Of a stretch of DNA of 64,000 nucleotides, positions 49,251-61,090 are shown piece after piece. The DNA is from Melastoma dodecandrum. Its lineage: Eukaryota > Streptophyta > Magnoliopsida > Myrtales > Melastomataceae. The notes under the pieces were generated by a model that did not search any database, was not told where the DNA came from, and saw only the letters and a list, made by a program, of their open reading frames with translations. Numbering within the stretch: the stretch's first letter is position 1; every line of letters starts with the position of its first letter. The translations under genes and the position numbers were made by a program. Location of the stretch: positions 3,100,001 through 3,164,000 of the forward strand of contig JARUPY010000085.1 of the NCBI GenBank assembly GCA_029817715.1, given 5' to 3'.

Positions 49251-52200
49251 GTGCTATATTCTCCGAATGAAACCAAAACTAAAAATCATCGCCTCCAACA
49301 AATAATAACTTTCTCATTCCATATTTCGTTGAATATTTTGGGCATCCCCAATTCAACCCCAAACCTATTCCTTTTTTACTAAACCATACGTGTTAGAATA
49401 AGAAGACGATCACATGTTCTCCTCACCGACCGACTGACTAAATCATTGACCCAATAAGGGAATAAACAAAATCAACCTTCGTTTCTTCCTTTCTCTTTTT
49501 CTAAAAAAAAAAATATGTATGTAAAGTAAAAATAACCCCCTACCCTTTTGCAAAATTCGATGTTAATTAAAACAGGGAAGACAAGAGAAAGCTGGCGATG
49601 GCGAGACAGAGTATCCATTTTGTTATACGTCCCGGAATTATATCTCATGCAACTTTGGATTGGTACCATAAATAAGTCATAAAGGGCCAAAAGAGTTTGG
49701 AAGAAGTAGAAGAGATGGGATTTAGAAGATAAAAATCAACGAGAGGTAAACTTTGCTTCTTTAGAATTTTTTACTCTTCGACTCTTTATAATTTTTCTTT
49801 TCTCCTTCTTCTTTGTCCTTTTTGGCTCCTTGGGTGGTAAAGAAAAAGAAAAAGGAAAAAATTATATGGAAAATAGATGAAAATGGGGAGATTCGGATGG
49901 GGGGTTTCTTAGTTTTGCTTCCGAACTACACAAAGTGCATGTGAGAAACTACCTAGAGGAACATATGACATTAAGACAGAGAAACCCAAGTCGAACTAAG
50001 TTTCTGTTTACTTTCACGCATTGAAGTCTTCCTCCTATCTGCCTTGTAGGCATCGGCTAATGAAACAGTGCATCGCAGCAATCCCCCAAATGAGGAAGGG
50101 GCAGAGTGTGTGGACCTCGAAGAAACCGCACCCAATTGTAACCCAAATGAACAAGTTGGAAAGAACAACTACAGGCAGGAGGAGGAGGGGATGATGTTGA
50201 CGATTGATTGCCTGTAAATATAGCAAGCGGCTGTGTTCAGAGCCTCTGTCCTCCCCTCCCTCATGAAAACGACCAAAAAATAATCAATGCGTGGTTTCTT
50301 CTCTATTATTGAATTTTTTTAATTAATACCCATAAAAAAAAGAGGAGTCATTTAGGTAAAAAAAGGAAAGAAGTACATAAGTAGAGTTAAATGTCCCATC
50401 CATCCATCTAACAACAAACAAACACACACTACTCGAGGCTGGCTGTTCATCTCCTTACTCTGTTTGACTATCCATCCATTTGCCATGAACAAATGACAAA
50501 CCCCAGATTGTATTATCATTACTAGGCTATTCTGAGTTCTCAAATTAACAAGTCATATGATGTTTTTTCTTTTCTTTCTGGGGCCCCTCGATTTGGACTA
50601 ATCTGACCAATTTTGGTCGAAGAAATAAATAAATGGAAAAGCAGTTGTTATTGTTTGTTATTTTGGGGTCTTCAGTAACTAAGAAAATTAAATAACAAGC
50701 TAGAGGAGGGTAAATGTATTAATGATATAGAGAAAAGGTTGTCTGATGGGGGAAGGAGGGGGGGGGGAGAATCCGATGGATGGGCCGCCTGATGGACTCC
50801 TCCACCAATCTGTGTTATTGAAATCTTGTAATTTATTGTTGGCTTTGTCAATTTCCTCTCCTCCTCTGGTAAGTGCCAAACAAAAATATTCAATTCAAAT
50901 CTGACAAAACTTAAGCATGATATGTGATACCAAAGAGGCAACTGAATTCTCTCTAGCAGAGTCTCCCCACAACACACAACACACAGAGAGACACCAGACA
51001 CGAGACCCCATTTTTTTGGGTTGTCCCAATTGGATCTTTATAGGATTGGATTGGATTGGAGACAGACAGACAGACAGAGAGGGGAGGGAGGGGTGGCTCT
51101 CCCTTGTGATGGCAGGAGCAGCAGCAGCAGCTGCTGCTGCTGTTGTTTGCTGGTTTTCTTTTGTCATGTTAACATCCATTGGGTGGTCCTTTTGTCCCCA
51201 TCTCATCGAAACCATTCTTTTCTCTTTTGGGGCGGGGGGGTTAATTTACCACTCTATTTAGGAAGTGGGATTCAAGTAAATAAATGGGATTCCTCGTCAT
51301 ATTAACCAAATCATGGTTTTAAGCTCATGGTGGTAGACAACACAAACAATGGGGGATTTGTGTGTGTGAGAAGGGAAAGAGTTAAATGGTGATGCGAGAG
51401 GGAAGAACAACCCAAAAAATCTTCAATCGCTCCCCACGCATCTGCATCCAGAAATTTGAAAGGGACAATTCTCCCCCTTTTCTTTTTGTATTTTGAGTTA
51501 TTAGTTAGGGTGGGTAAGAGAAGAGAAGAGGGGGGGGACAGGATTCAATTGCTTGCCCTGTTTATCCTTTTTCTTTGAGCTTTTACTTCACACTCCCCAT
51601 CTTTTTGTGCAGTCCTTTGCCGCCCCTTTTTAATTTGAAAAACATTACTGAACGTGTGAGTGTGTGGGTGAAATTATCTGTCTACCGAGGGAATCGATCG
51701 TGATGGACTGACTGGTTCGGGCCCAAGCGAAGACTTATATCGAGTTGGCCCGAAGACGCATCTGACGGAGCTAGCTAGTGGCTTTTGCACTGCAGTTGCA
51801 GTCCATCCCAATTCCCAGGGCCTCCCATGGCTTTTCCTGTCAGTATGTATAGTGCAACGAACTACTTTTATCTACAGTCAATTTGTTTGAGTGAAATCTC
51901 ACTGGGCTCGGCAGGAAAATCCCGCCTGAACGAAAAAGGTAACAACACGAACGAGCTAATGAATCCCATCTCTCTCTAACGCGTCGAGGTGGGTGGGGGG
52001 CCCGGGGGGATCAGGCAGCAACACACGGAACTGCCCTCAGATGGGATGCAGAGGGCGATGGAAAACCTTACTCGGTGCTGTATGCACACCGGGGTGCCAT
52101 CCTGGCTGGGAGGGCAACAACGGACGTAGTCGCAAGTCCCAATTTCGTCTTCAATTTATGGACATATGCATGCGAATGAAGGAGAGCGCGTAGAAGTTAG

Positions 52201-52545
52201 GGAGTTATGGAGGAACAGATGAACCAGCAGACTTCATTGAAAAAAAGAACTACGAATGGGTTGCTGGGACTGCACCAACCAAACAAGGGTTAAAACACAG
52301 ACAGCGGCCAACTGAACAGGACGCGCCATTCCTCCCCTTCCTCCTCCTTCTGCGACCGCTAATGGCTCCGTAGGGGGGGGGGGGAGGAGGAGCTTTAATC
52401 GAAATACTTAGGATCATTTGGTTGGTTGGCTGATGGTGTGATGAGTATCCAGAAATAGTAATCAACCTCCAAGTTATTCTCAACGTGTGATTGTCCGGTT
52501 ACAATGGCTCGGATCCAAGCATAAATGATTCGCGTCGTGGCATAG
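49250..52545. other. Spacer with simple repeats, no recognised gene
   Basis: Contains TGGAT and GACA repeats near 51048-51078, a 24-bp CAG/CTG palindrome at 51119-51142 and a G run near 52371. A minus-strand stretch at 50035-50226 codes a hydrophobic peptide after an AG acceptor-like site but has no partner exons. A plus-strand stretch at 51993-52193 is open but matches nothing I know. Confidence 0.35.
51119..51142. repeat. 24-bp CAG/CTG palindrome
   Basis: Four CAG followed directly by four CTG, a perfect self-complementary sequence able to fold into a hairpin. Confidence 0.9.
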
Positions 52546-52782
52546 TTTCGGATTCTTTTGCCGCCCGACATAGAAAGTGGGGTTTCTTTTGGCAATCTAA
52601 AATTACTCGGAAAGATTGCCGCAAAGGGACAAGTTCCGGCCACCGGAGCTATTCACCTCTGCAGAGTGAAAAAACACGATGCTACTCATCTCGGAAATCG
52701 TCCGAAGGCCGGCTTGGTCGGTGCTCGGGAAAAAATCGTTGACAAGAGAAGTAACAAAGGGATGAGGAATGAAGACGCTTGA
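52546..52782 (+). other. Unrecognised coding-like stretch, possible terminal exon or gene relic
   Basis: A 79-codon open frame begins directly after TAG at 52543-52545 (which could be an acceptor AG) and ends in TGA. It has no ATG near its start, so it could only be a last exon. The peptide has the composition of a real soluble protein: GVSFGNLKLLGKIAAKGQ, then ATGAIHLCRVKKHDATHLG and RPKAGLVGAREKIVDKR. I do not recognise the family and I found no convincing upstream exon. It may be a relic or chance. Confidence 0.25.
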
Positions 52783-53290
52783 TCTGGTAAAAACTTGTTA
52801 ACAAAAAAAAAAGGAATCTCGTCCTACGTGTATGGAATCGTAAAGCTTAAGCGGAGGAATTACAAAAGAGGACACTCCAATCCCAATCCCTACCAAAAGC
52901 CTTCGATTATGTTAAGTTCAGTAGTTGATGCCAAATTCATTAACAAGTGTAAGTGAGGGCACCCAAAAAGGCACACGATTTGACATTTTTGCTCGCTATT
53001 TCGTTTCGTTTCCACCGGAGGCCAAGTTCCTATTATATCTATATATGTGTGTGTGTATGCATACACAGCCGGCCAAACTCACCAACTGATTTATTACAGC
53101 TTACCTTGGTAAGTTCTCTCCTCCCCGGTTACACCATACATACACAAGTTTCCACGATGACGAAGAGCTTCCATTTTCTGTGGATGGTGGATGGTGGTCG
53201 GTGGATGGTTCAACCAAGTAAATGGGCGCACTCTGAAACCGCTTGGACAAGGTGGCAGGCGGAGAGCAAGAAGACGAGAGCAGCAGCAGT

Positions 53291-53476
53291 GCTGGTATGA
53301 GAATGACTGCCCTCGCTGTGTCCTCTTCGACGGGCTTGGTCATGGGTGAGCTGGGTTTCAAGTTGCCTTCAGGACCAAGCAAGAGAGGACCGGGGCCACT
53401 GTTGCACACGCTGCACGGACAAATCGAGGAAAAATCCTACGATTCAACAATCGCTTTGTCACTTCTTAGAGTTTAA
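53291..53476 (+). other. Short ORF with an SGPS peptide motif (PIP-like candidate)
   Basis: An ORF whose first ATG is near 53297 codes MRMTALAVSSS..., then GFKLPSGPSKRGPGP at about 53354-53398. The conserved core of plant PIP/PIPL signalling peptides is SGPSxxGxGH, so seven of the eight fixed or near-fixed positions match and only the final His is lost. A one-base shift within the GGGG after CC would read GPGH. The hydrophobic N-terminus is weak for a signal peptide and the frame continues 26 residues past the motif. It could be a decayed or unannotated peptide gene, or chance. Confidence 0.25.
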
Positions 53477-55017
53477 GAACCACAGAGTTGGGGAAGTCCA
53501 GCCTCAATCCACTGGTATTATTGACAAGGCAAATTTCATTTCTCAGCATGTCAAAGCTATGTTTCTGGCCAAATGCGCCTTCAAAAGCATTATGCCCTCT
53601 ATTTCAAAATTTCAACAAGTTCACCCTTTTACCATTCCCAACCAAATATGCATCAAAATCACCCAAGTAGTAAAAAGCATCCCACCACATGAACTGCAAC
53701 TTCCCGTCGAAAGATGATTCAAACTCCCAAAACTACCAAGACCAGCTCAGTTTCCTGGGCGGGGCAGCAAGAGAAACCAGACTACACCGAAACTTCCCAT
53801 AAGCATAAAACAAGCAGCTTTAGGTGCTTGGTACCGCCCACACGACAAGTCATCTGAGTCTGAAAATGAGAGACTTAAACAGGGCAAAACTCTACAAAGA
53901 AGCAAATGCATGAACAATAACAAGGCCAGCCATAGAGGATAGATAAACATCTCATTTACGAGCCTAATGTTTTTAGACATCCGATCTTGATATGTACATG
54001 TAGTTAAGTTGCATGTTATTTTCGTCTTAATAGCGATGAGTTAGAGCATCGAAGCGTCAGTGAAGTTGGGAGGCACGATACGTGGCCTGCTCTGATTTCA
54101 GGGCATGCCGACATGGCGAAGCAGGATGACGCTAACTGTTACGGATGCTTTCTACCAAAATTCTTCAATAACGTGCACGAGGATTTGGGCATACCAGACC
54201 TTCCAATACTTGGAACCATCGTTTCTAAAAAATTTAGATACTATAACTTACCCGAAGCCAATGCACAACCCTACAATAAATCATTAGAATTCATGTAAGC
54301 GTAATCTGAATAAGTATAGTCGGACGACTCGTTAAGTCCATAATTTCGTTCCACCGGTGAGGTTTTTTAACCTTGTGAGTGAATGTTTTAGGACAACAAT
54401 TATTTATTTTTAAAAAATAAAATAAAATTATACAGGCCGTTCAGCAGATCTAGGAATGTCTTTTGTCCATCATTTATATCCTTTTTTTTTTGTCTAGCAA
54501 AAAAAGAAAATTAAGGCGTGTAGTGTAGACACTGTATGCAGTGGACTAAGGGCCGACTCGGTGAAGCATGAGAGTTGAAATAATAATGGTTCGTGAAGGA
54601 AAAAAAACAGAGGTCTAATTTTTTGAAATAAAATTACAATAAGGAGATGATACAACTCGCCCCATCGGACAGACGCACAAATCACCGTCGAACGAAACGG
54701 AACGAGTAATTCCTTTTTTTTTAATTAATTATTTTTGTTTCCAGTTTTATCGTTTTAACATAATCAAATATTAATAAACAATATATTACGGATATATCTG
54801 TCGTAATATACGTGGTAAAAAGAAAAAGAGAGGGAAGATCAGGTGCGCTCAGAATCAGTTACAGAGACAACCTACGAAGAAGATCTTTGCTTTTGTTTTT
54901 GTATCCACCCCCTCCTCCTACCCCCATGTCTCCGAGCTTTCTTCCCCCTCCCTTTTCCCTCTTCCTCTGTCTGTGTTCGCTCCCCTGCTGCTCGCAAGAA
55001 CCGCTTTATCTTCATCC
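53477..55017. other. Spacer upstream of the Pumilio gene
   Basis: AT-rich; no gene recognised. The part after 54890 is C/T-rich and probably the Pumilio 5' UTR. Confidence 0.4.
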
Positions 55018-56862
55018 ATGGAACCTTTCAGGATAGACTCGGACGCCCTTCTCCAAGACCTGGACTCTCTCCACGTCTCGTCCCCCTGGATCCACACCCC
55101 TCGCTTCAGCACCGACAATGGGCATAGAGGCCGTCGTGATCCCTGGTCCCTCGGTGGAGAACCCAGGTCGGGTTCTTTGGCATCAGACCTGTCGACTTGG
55201 ACCGATGGTGTCGATGGGATTAGTGGTCATTCAAGGTTTCATGAGTACCACATGAGTTATCCCCGGTTGTCGGGGTCCAGTGTTCCCGCCGAGGGGATTT
55301 CTGAATTTAATATTCATACTCAGCCTGTCCTTCCTGGCGGGGACCAGATGGATTTGAGGAATTTTCTGCCGAGGAGGCAGTTGGCATGGCATGATGATGT
55401 TTTCGGCGCACTTGGGAGCGCATATTTGAGCGGCCTCTTAGTTGACTCTCCTAGAGAGACTGTGACAGGGAGTCTGAATGCCAGGAGGCCTACCAGAATG
55501 GATATGAGCCTTTCTGGCTCGTCCGTCATGTTGAGAAATGCTAGCTTTCATGATCTGCGGGGTCACATGAGGAATTTGGCTAAGAGCCATACTGGTCATA
55601 GGATTTTATTGGAGAAGATGGTGGCCATGAGCACAGAGGAAGTCGAGATCGTCTTGAGGGATCTCGTCCAAGATATAGGAGAACTGATGGTCGACCCTTT
55701 TGCGAGCACCGTGATCCAGAAGCTCGTCGATGTGTGCTGCAATCTGAAGAGGGCTGGGATTCTCGCCACCGTTTCTGGGGACTCTCAACACCTAATTAGA
55801 ATCTGTCTTGATGAATATGGGTAAGTTCAATCCAGATTATCTCCGTAATCTGCAGATTAAGGGATCACGGTAAGCCTTTCTCGAAGCAGGGTATAACTTG
55901 GGTTGTTGCCTTTTTCTCAGGTCCAAAATCATTCGAAATTTATTGAAAGGTCTTACCCTTACTTGGGCGAAGCTAGAATTTCTGTCGGCCATCAGTCCGG
56001 GCATTCTTCAATTGTCGAAGAACGGCAATGGCCATCAAGTCATTGAGGAATTCTTAAAAGTACTCCCTGCAGAATGCAATAAGGTATAGCTTGAGCGAAT
56101 CAGATAATGATCGGGCCATTGTCGCGTTTGATTATCATTAAAATTCGTTCGTCCTTTGCAGCTTCTTTCGGAGCCGCTCGCCAGAAACTTTTTTGATATT
56201 GCAACCGATCAGCACGGATGCCGTGTCCTATCGGAACACATCAAAACAGTAAAGGGAGCGATGGGCGACCTTGTGGTGGCTGCCACTGTAGCATATGCGT
56301 CGACTTTAGCTCAACATCACTACGGGTTTGTTCTCCGCGGCTCTTTTCTTTTTTACTTCGGCTGCCTGAACATTATCTTTCTTCTCCCGTACAGCAACTA
56401 CATCATTCAAGACCTTCTCACTCAACAGTTGTGCGGGAGAATCTTGGCCGACATTCACCGACAGTTCCAGGGGTACTACTCCGCCCTATCCCGCAACAAG
56501 TTTGCGAGTCACGTGGTGGAGAAATGTTTCCTCTCCTTCCGAGACGTGGAGTTCACGCAGATCGCAGTCGAGCTTATGGATGACGACTTCCCACTCCTGT
56601 TGAGTGACGAGTACGCGAACTACGTCGTCCAGATGATGACAGTTCGTTCCAAGGTCTAGAAATTCCGGGTTTCATGCAAGTTCATGCCTTATAACCTGTG
56701 GTTATCGACACCATTCTCAAAATGTTGTTGCAGGCTTTGGGGTTGCGCATCTACAGCATCCTGGTGGACAAGATACGGGCGAGTCGTCCCCTGGTAGAGA
56801 GCAGCATCTACGGGAGAAAGGCACTGGACAACCTCTCGAATAAGCACAAAATCAAGGTTTAA
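55018..56862 (+). CDS. Pumilio/PUF RNA-binding protein (APUM group), 5 exons, 505 aa
   Basis: Exons: 55018-55820, 55921-56083, 56162-56325, 56395-56653, 56734-56862. Residues 1-170 are low-complexity and unlike other domains. Eight Puf repeats fill the rest; their helix-2 cores are TGHRILLEK, FASTVIQKL, YGSKIIRNL, NGHQVIEEF, HGCRVLSEH, YGNYIIQDL, FASHVVEKC and YANYVVQMM. Repeats 6-8 have the canonical triads N/Y/Q, S/H/E and N/Y/Q, which read U, G and U, the UGU core of Pumilio targets. Repeats 1-5 are atypical. Such proteins bind 3' UTRs and repress or destabilise mRNA, in the cytoplasm or nucleolus. The ATG chosen is the first in the frame with the short plausible leader. It resembles the shorter Arabidopsis APUM proteins (APUM9-12 type); the exact orthologue is unsure. 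Confidence 0.9.
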
Positions 56863-58565
56863 AAACGTGGGCGACTTTGATCATTAGGGAGCAATTTAGT
56901 GTTGTTATTTGTGGTGTTGTAGTTCTCCTCCAGGTGTTGTGAATTTTTAAATGTTTTAGGTTGGATTTCGGTGGTGATTGATTATTGTTACTAATATTGT
57001 TTTGCAATGCGAACAATAAAATATGTAATGTCACGCTTTAGACGGAGGAATAATAAAAGAAACTATCAAAAATTTAATATTTTTTTTTATAAAAATCATT
57101 TTAAAGTTTTAGGTTGATTTGATTGATGATTAAATATTTATTTGTGAGAAGATAACATCAGCCGACACACAAGTCTTATTTTGTTTTAATGTGTGGATAG
57201 TGGTGGTGGTACTACTTGCAGAAATTCATAACACTAACGCCGCCGTACATAGTCGACGGAAAGACCAGAATAAAGGAAACAAAACTTCACTTCTTAAGCC
57301 GTCAGCCCTAACTTAATTCTATTTTTCACTCTCACGTCTATTTCAAATGTACAACAAACCCCCGTTTTAACTTTCTTCATTCGGGCCTTAACTTACATTT
57401 TCTAAGCCGACTAAGTCACGAAGCTCAACCTACTCTTTTGCTGGCTTAACTTCTGCTCCTGCTCAATCCTCCTCTGTTCCTTCTTCATTTTCTTCATCGG
57501 CAAGAGCACACAAGTTTTCTACCGACAGAAATGGAGAAAAAACAGGGCGGAGGAGGGGGCAGTGGTGGGTTCTTTTCTTCACTCTAAAAGAAAAACCAGG
57601 TCCCGCCCCCTTCGCGGAGGCTCCTCCTCCACGGGAACCACATGCAGGTCCAGGAGCGTGTCGTCCATGAGCCTGTTCCGCCGCCACCCCCATGGCGGCT
57701 CCGGAGATGCCTGTGACAAGGGTTAGAAAGAATTATAGTATGGAACTGTAAACACAAGGGTTTCTTTATCTTTTTGAGAAATTATGTTACTATGTATGAT
57801 CATGACCATTGATATTTTAGTTCTCTAATTTATGATCGGTAAATATGTAAAGACAATCGAATAATCGTGACTGCAGAAAGTTACTGCAAAATGAGGCTCG
57901 CGCATTCAGTGGGAGATCCTGAAGAGATCGCGGCATGTAAAGATGTATCCGGTCTGAGGAAAAGCGCTCCTCCTAGAGTTCCCTTGCCCTTGCTTGGGTT
58001 CAACAACTTGGTCGAAATCTCTGCAGGTTGGGATGATCTCACGCTTATACTTTCAGTTCCAGGATACGATGGATAGATGGCCGTGACAATACCGTCCCGG
58101 TTCTTTTACGTGATATAGTTATGAACGTGTACCGAGTAATACGTCTGTATTTCCTCCTGTCGGATGGAATGAAACCGCTAGGACCATGGCATTATCCTTT
58201 ACAGAGAGACTGTAAATTGCAGGAAAGCAGGTTTTGTCTTGGTGGGTGAAACTGGGTACTGTTCAAAACTGGTTGTGTCCGTGGGACTTGAACTTTCCGA
58301 TGCTGAAATAGATTGTGTTGTTAATGGAGGAAAACAAAGTCAAAACACGGCCTCTCCCTCATCCCAAACATCCTGCGCAACGTGTCTGATCACCACTGCC
58401 CTTCTGCACCTCGCAATAACTCGCCCTTCCATTAATGAGGTTTTGAGTCGATCAATGTGATCTTGAGATGCCTCCCTCCCTCCCTCTTCCTCTCTCTCTC
58501 TCTCTCTCTGTTTCGATTCTTCCTTCATCACAGCACACTCAGCTCGTTTGGAGAAGTAAGCCGAT
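56863..58565. other. Spacer between Pumilio and small secreted-protein gene
   Basis: Mostly AT-rich. A 69-codon open frame at 57867-58076 has no start context or domain. A TC microsatellite at 58490-58509 lies 56 bp before the next ATG, probably in its 5' UTR. Confidence 0.4.
58490..58509. repeat. (TC)10 microsatellite
   Basis: CT-rich tract just upstream of the small-protein ATG; CT repeats are frequent in plant 5' UTRs. Confidence 0.8.
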
Positions 58566-59092
58566 ATGAAGATCTGGGTCATGTTCTCCTTGGTTGGAGC
58601 CGCATTGCTGTTCTTCTCCGACCCCAAGACAACCTCGGACAACTTGTGTAAGCACGGTCCGTCTGTGCTCAATCTAGTCATAGCAACTACTTTTGAGTGA
58701 ACTGGGTATTGATGCTGCCTTTTTTCGGCCCGACTGACAATCACACAGATGCGTCGATGGGACAGTCCCACCTAGTTGATGAGACAGAGAACCCAGCATC
58801 AGCCATCATCATCCCGGTAAGTGAGACCACAGCACTGGTGATCTGCTGAAGCCACATTGGCAGCATAGGGAGAAATGTTTGTCCCGTATCAAATGTGCAG
58901 GAAGGTAGGATTTCTCGGTCAGAAGCAAGGAACAGGGCAGGGAGTGTGAGCCTGGAGGACTACCAGCCTGCAGATCCGAGCCCGAGCTCAAAGACCTCAG
59001 TGAAACCAGGGCCGATCGAGCATGGAGCCCCTCTCTTTCCGTACATGCCCAACCCCGCTCCACCTGCCGGTCCTCCAGATAACAATGGATGA
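58566..59092 (+). CDS. Small secreted-type protein, 3 exons, 113 aa, unknown function
   Basis: Exons 58566-58647, 58749-58816 and 58901-59092 have good GT/AG sites and matching phases (1, 0). The start MKIWVMFSLVGAALLFFS is a signal peptide or signal anchor. The middle is polar. The C-terminal third is EDYQPADPSPSSK, then SVKPGPIEHGAPLFPYMPNP and a Pro-rich end. The mix of an Asp-Tyr pair and spaced Pro/His residues is like secreted, tyrosine-sulphated plant peptide precursors (PSY/CIF class), but the match is loose and I cannot assign a known family. It sits alone between the Pumilio and QWRF genes. The exon structure supports a real gene. Confidence 0.65.
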
Positions 59093-60768
59093 GGAAGATT
59101 CCCAGCATTTCTGGTTGCATAGCTTCTCATCTTCTTGCTGGTTGAAGTGGTTTAGAAGAAGTTTGCCAAACGGGGCTTAGCTCATGTAAGTCAAATGTGG
59201 CTGATTGGAACACATGGGGTGAGTCCTGATTAGTCTCAAGAGAAGGTATCAAATTCGTTGTGGAGCCCTGACCCGATTAGCACAAACTCAAAAATCAGAT
59301 CAAATCTCACATCTACTTGCTGAGACTAGCAAACTTTATAGCTTAGCTAACCTATACATGGCGGGTGACCAAAAGAAAGGAACAATGTGGGAAAACAGAA
59401 CACTAGGACTAGGGGTGGGTGATCAAAATGGGATGGAACCAAGGAGAAGCAAACTGTCATCATTGACTTGGGTCCCAAAAAGAAGTGGGGGCAAAATGAA
59501 AGTATGACGATGATTATGGTGTCTTCTTTTCCAAGCCAAATTTCTATCCCATCAACCTGCCTAATTTCAACCGCCCCCCCCCCCACCCCCCCCAAAAAAA
59601 AAACACTCCAATTCGCTAGTACTGCCCCTACTTTTTTTCTCTAGAATAGTTAGTCACCAACCCAACCCCATCAAAAATCCACACACCCCATCTCAATCCC
59701 CTGCAATTACATCAGTCTTCCCCCTCTGCTTGACTGATTACCAAGTGTTCGGACCAACTTGGGAAAGGGAATTCGGGTAATGAATACTATGTTTGGACCA
59801 GAGGCGAAGAAATGATTTTGTCGGAATTTGGCTTCAAGCCCCGCGTAAACTTCACTGTTCCATTCATATTCGAGAACAAAGAATCTACTTTTGTTTCAAA
59901 GCAGTGCTTCTGGGACCGCCTGCCCCTAAGGAAATTAGATATTCCCCACTTAAAAAAAAAAGACAACGCTTTTTTGACATGGGATTTGTACGCCTGACCC
60001 ACGACGATGATCCACAGTATCGCTCGACAATTGGGCATTCGGTGGATGGTTAAAAGCCAAAGCGGAACCGACAGAGTGGTGGTGCTCGGATCGTCCTAGG
60101 AAAAGCTTCCTCAGCTCTCTGTCATTAACATAGCCTCATCTCCTCTAATCACCAAACTGCTTCTTCGTCCATATCATACATAATTCCTCCCATCATTTTC
60201 TCAAACGAGAACGGTTGGTACCCGACGATCGGTCCGTCATTCGATCGCTGTGCAATCCAAGCTGGGCACATCATATCGTCAGGTTAGTGTCTTGGCAGTT
60301 GCTTCATTTAAGGAAAATGGGGCATGGGGGGTGTTTTAGTTAAGATCCAACAATCATATACGTTATTGATCATCAATCCGATCCCCTTTTTACCCATCAC
60401 GCTAAATGCGTTGGTTTGGTAAAAAAAAAATGTTAATTTTGTGTAGAGAGGAGTGCTGCGGATGATGTGATGATGATGACGGAATTGATTTTCTTAATTT
60501 GGCAGCAGGAAGAAGCATCCATTTTTAGTTAATTGAGTTGGAAGAAATGAGAACGGAGGAATGAGTCGAGCTTGAAGGCGGTTACTGCTGAATTCCGTTC
60601 CGTACGATCCCCCCCCCTCTCGCCGCCTCTTTTAAATATCCGCCCGCCGCCCTCACCCCCCACGACGGGTGCACGTGGGTTTAACGGTCATCTCCCCCCT
60701 CCCCTGCCTCCGTCGTCACCCTTTTACGTCCCTGTGTTGTTGGCGATTTAGGGTTTCAAGATCATGCC
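59093..60768. other. Spacer and QWRF promoter/leader
   Basis: Contains C runs at about 59573-59591, a TTTAAATA TATA-like motif at about 60630-60637, a CACGTG-core G-box near 60671, and a TTTAGGGTTT telo box at 60747-60756, 12 nt before the QWRF ATG. No other gene seen. Confidence 0.4.
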
Positions 60769-61090
60769 ATGGCTATGGTCTCTGCACCCGTGGCACCCTC
60801 CAACTCTGACCCAATCATCCGTGGCCGTTCATCTACCCCCCGCCGAGGAGCTACAACCGCCCCCCTCGGTGGCAAGGGCTCTGTCGGACGCGTTCGCGGA
60901 GACGATGCTGCTCGCAAATCGGCCAGACCCCCGCTTCTGTCCGCCGACCCCGACAATGTGGCCCCCAACCCTGCTCCCCGTCCCAAGGCTGGCAAGGTCG
61001 TTAGCTCTCGATACCTCTCCAGCAGTTCCTCCACCACCACCTCGGGTTCTTCGTCCTCTGCCTCCCCGTCTATTGGTGTTTCCCCTGTAA
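60764..61090 (+). promoter_or_regulatory. Overlapping out-of-frame upstream ORF on the QWRF mRNA
   Basis: An ATG five bases before the main start opens a 108-codon frame (MPWLWSLHPWH...) that overlaps the main ORF. It has A at -3 but C at +4, while the main ATG has G at -3 and G at +4. It would compete for initiation if the leader includes it. No domain was seen in its peptide. Confidence 0.4.

Noticed and set aside
50035..50226. Hydrophobic minus-strand ORF (SNLFIWVTIGCGFF...)
   Set aside because: Looks like a membrane-protein exon but has no partner exons on either side and no known motif.
53747..53980. 77-codon hydrophobic minus-strand ORF
   Set aside because: No domain, no splice partners; AT-rich spacer.
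54105..54298. Short plus-strand ORF beginning MAKQDDANCYGC
   Set aside because: No family similarity recognised and no supporting splice structure.
47606..55017. Possible LTR retrotransposon in the large spacer
   Set aside because: No reverse transcriptase, integrase or gag motifs, no paired LTRs seen.
57867..58076. Plus-strand ORF before the small secreted-protein gene
   Set aside because: No signal peptide, domain or in-phase splice to the next exons.
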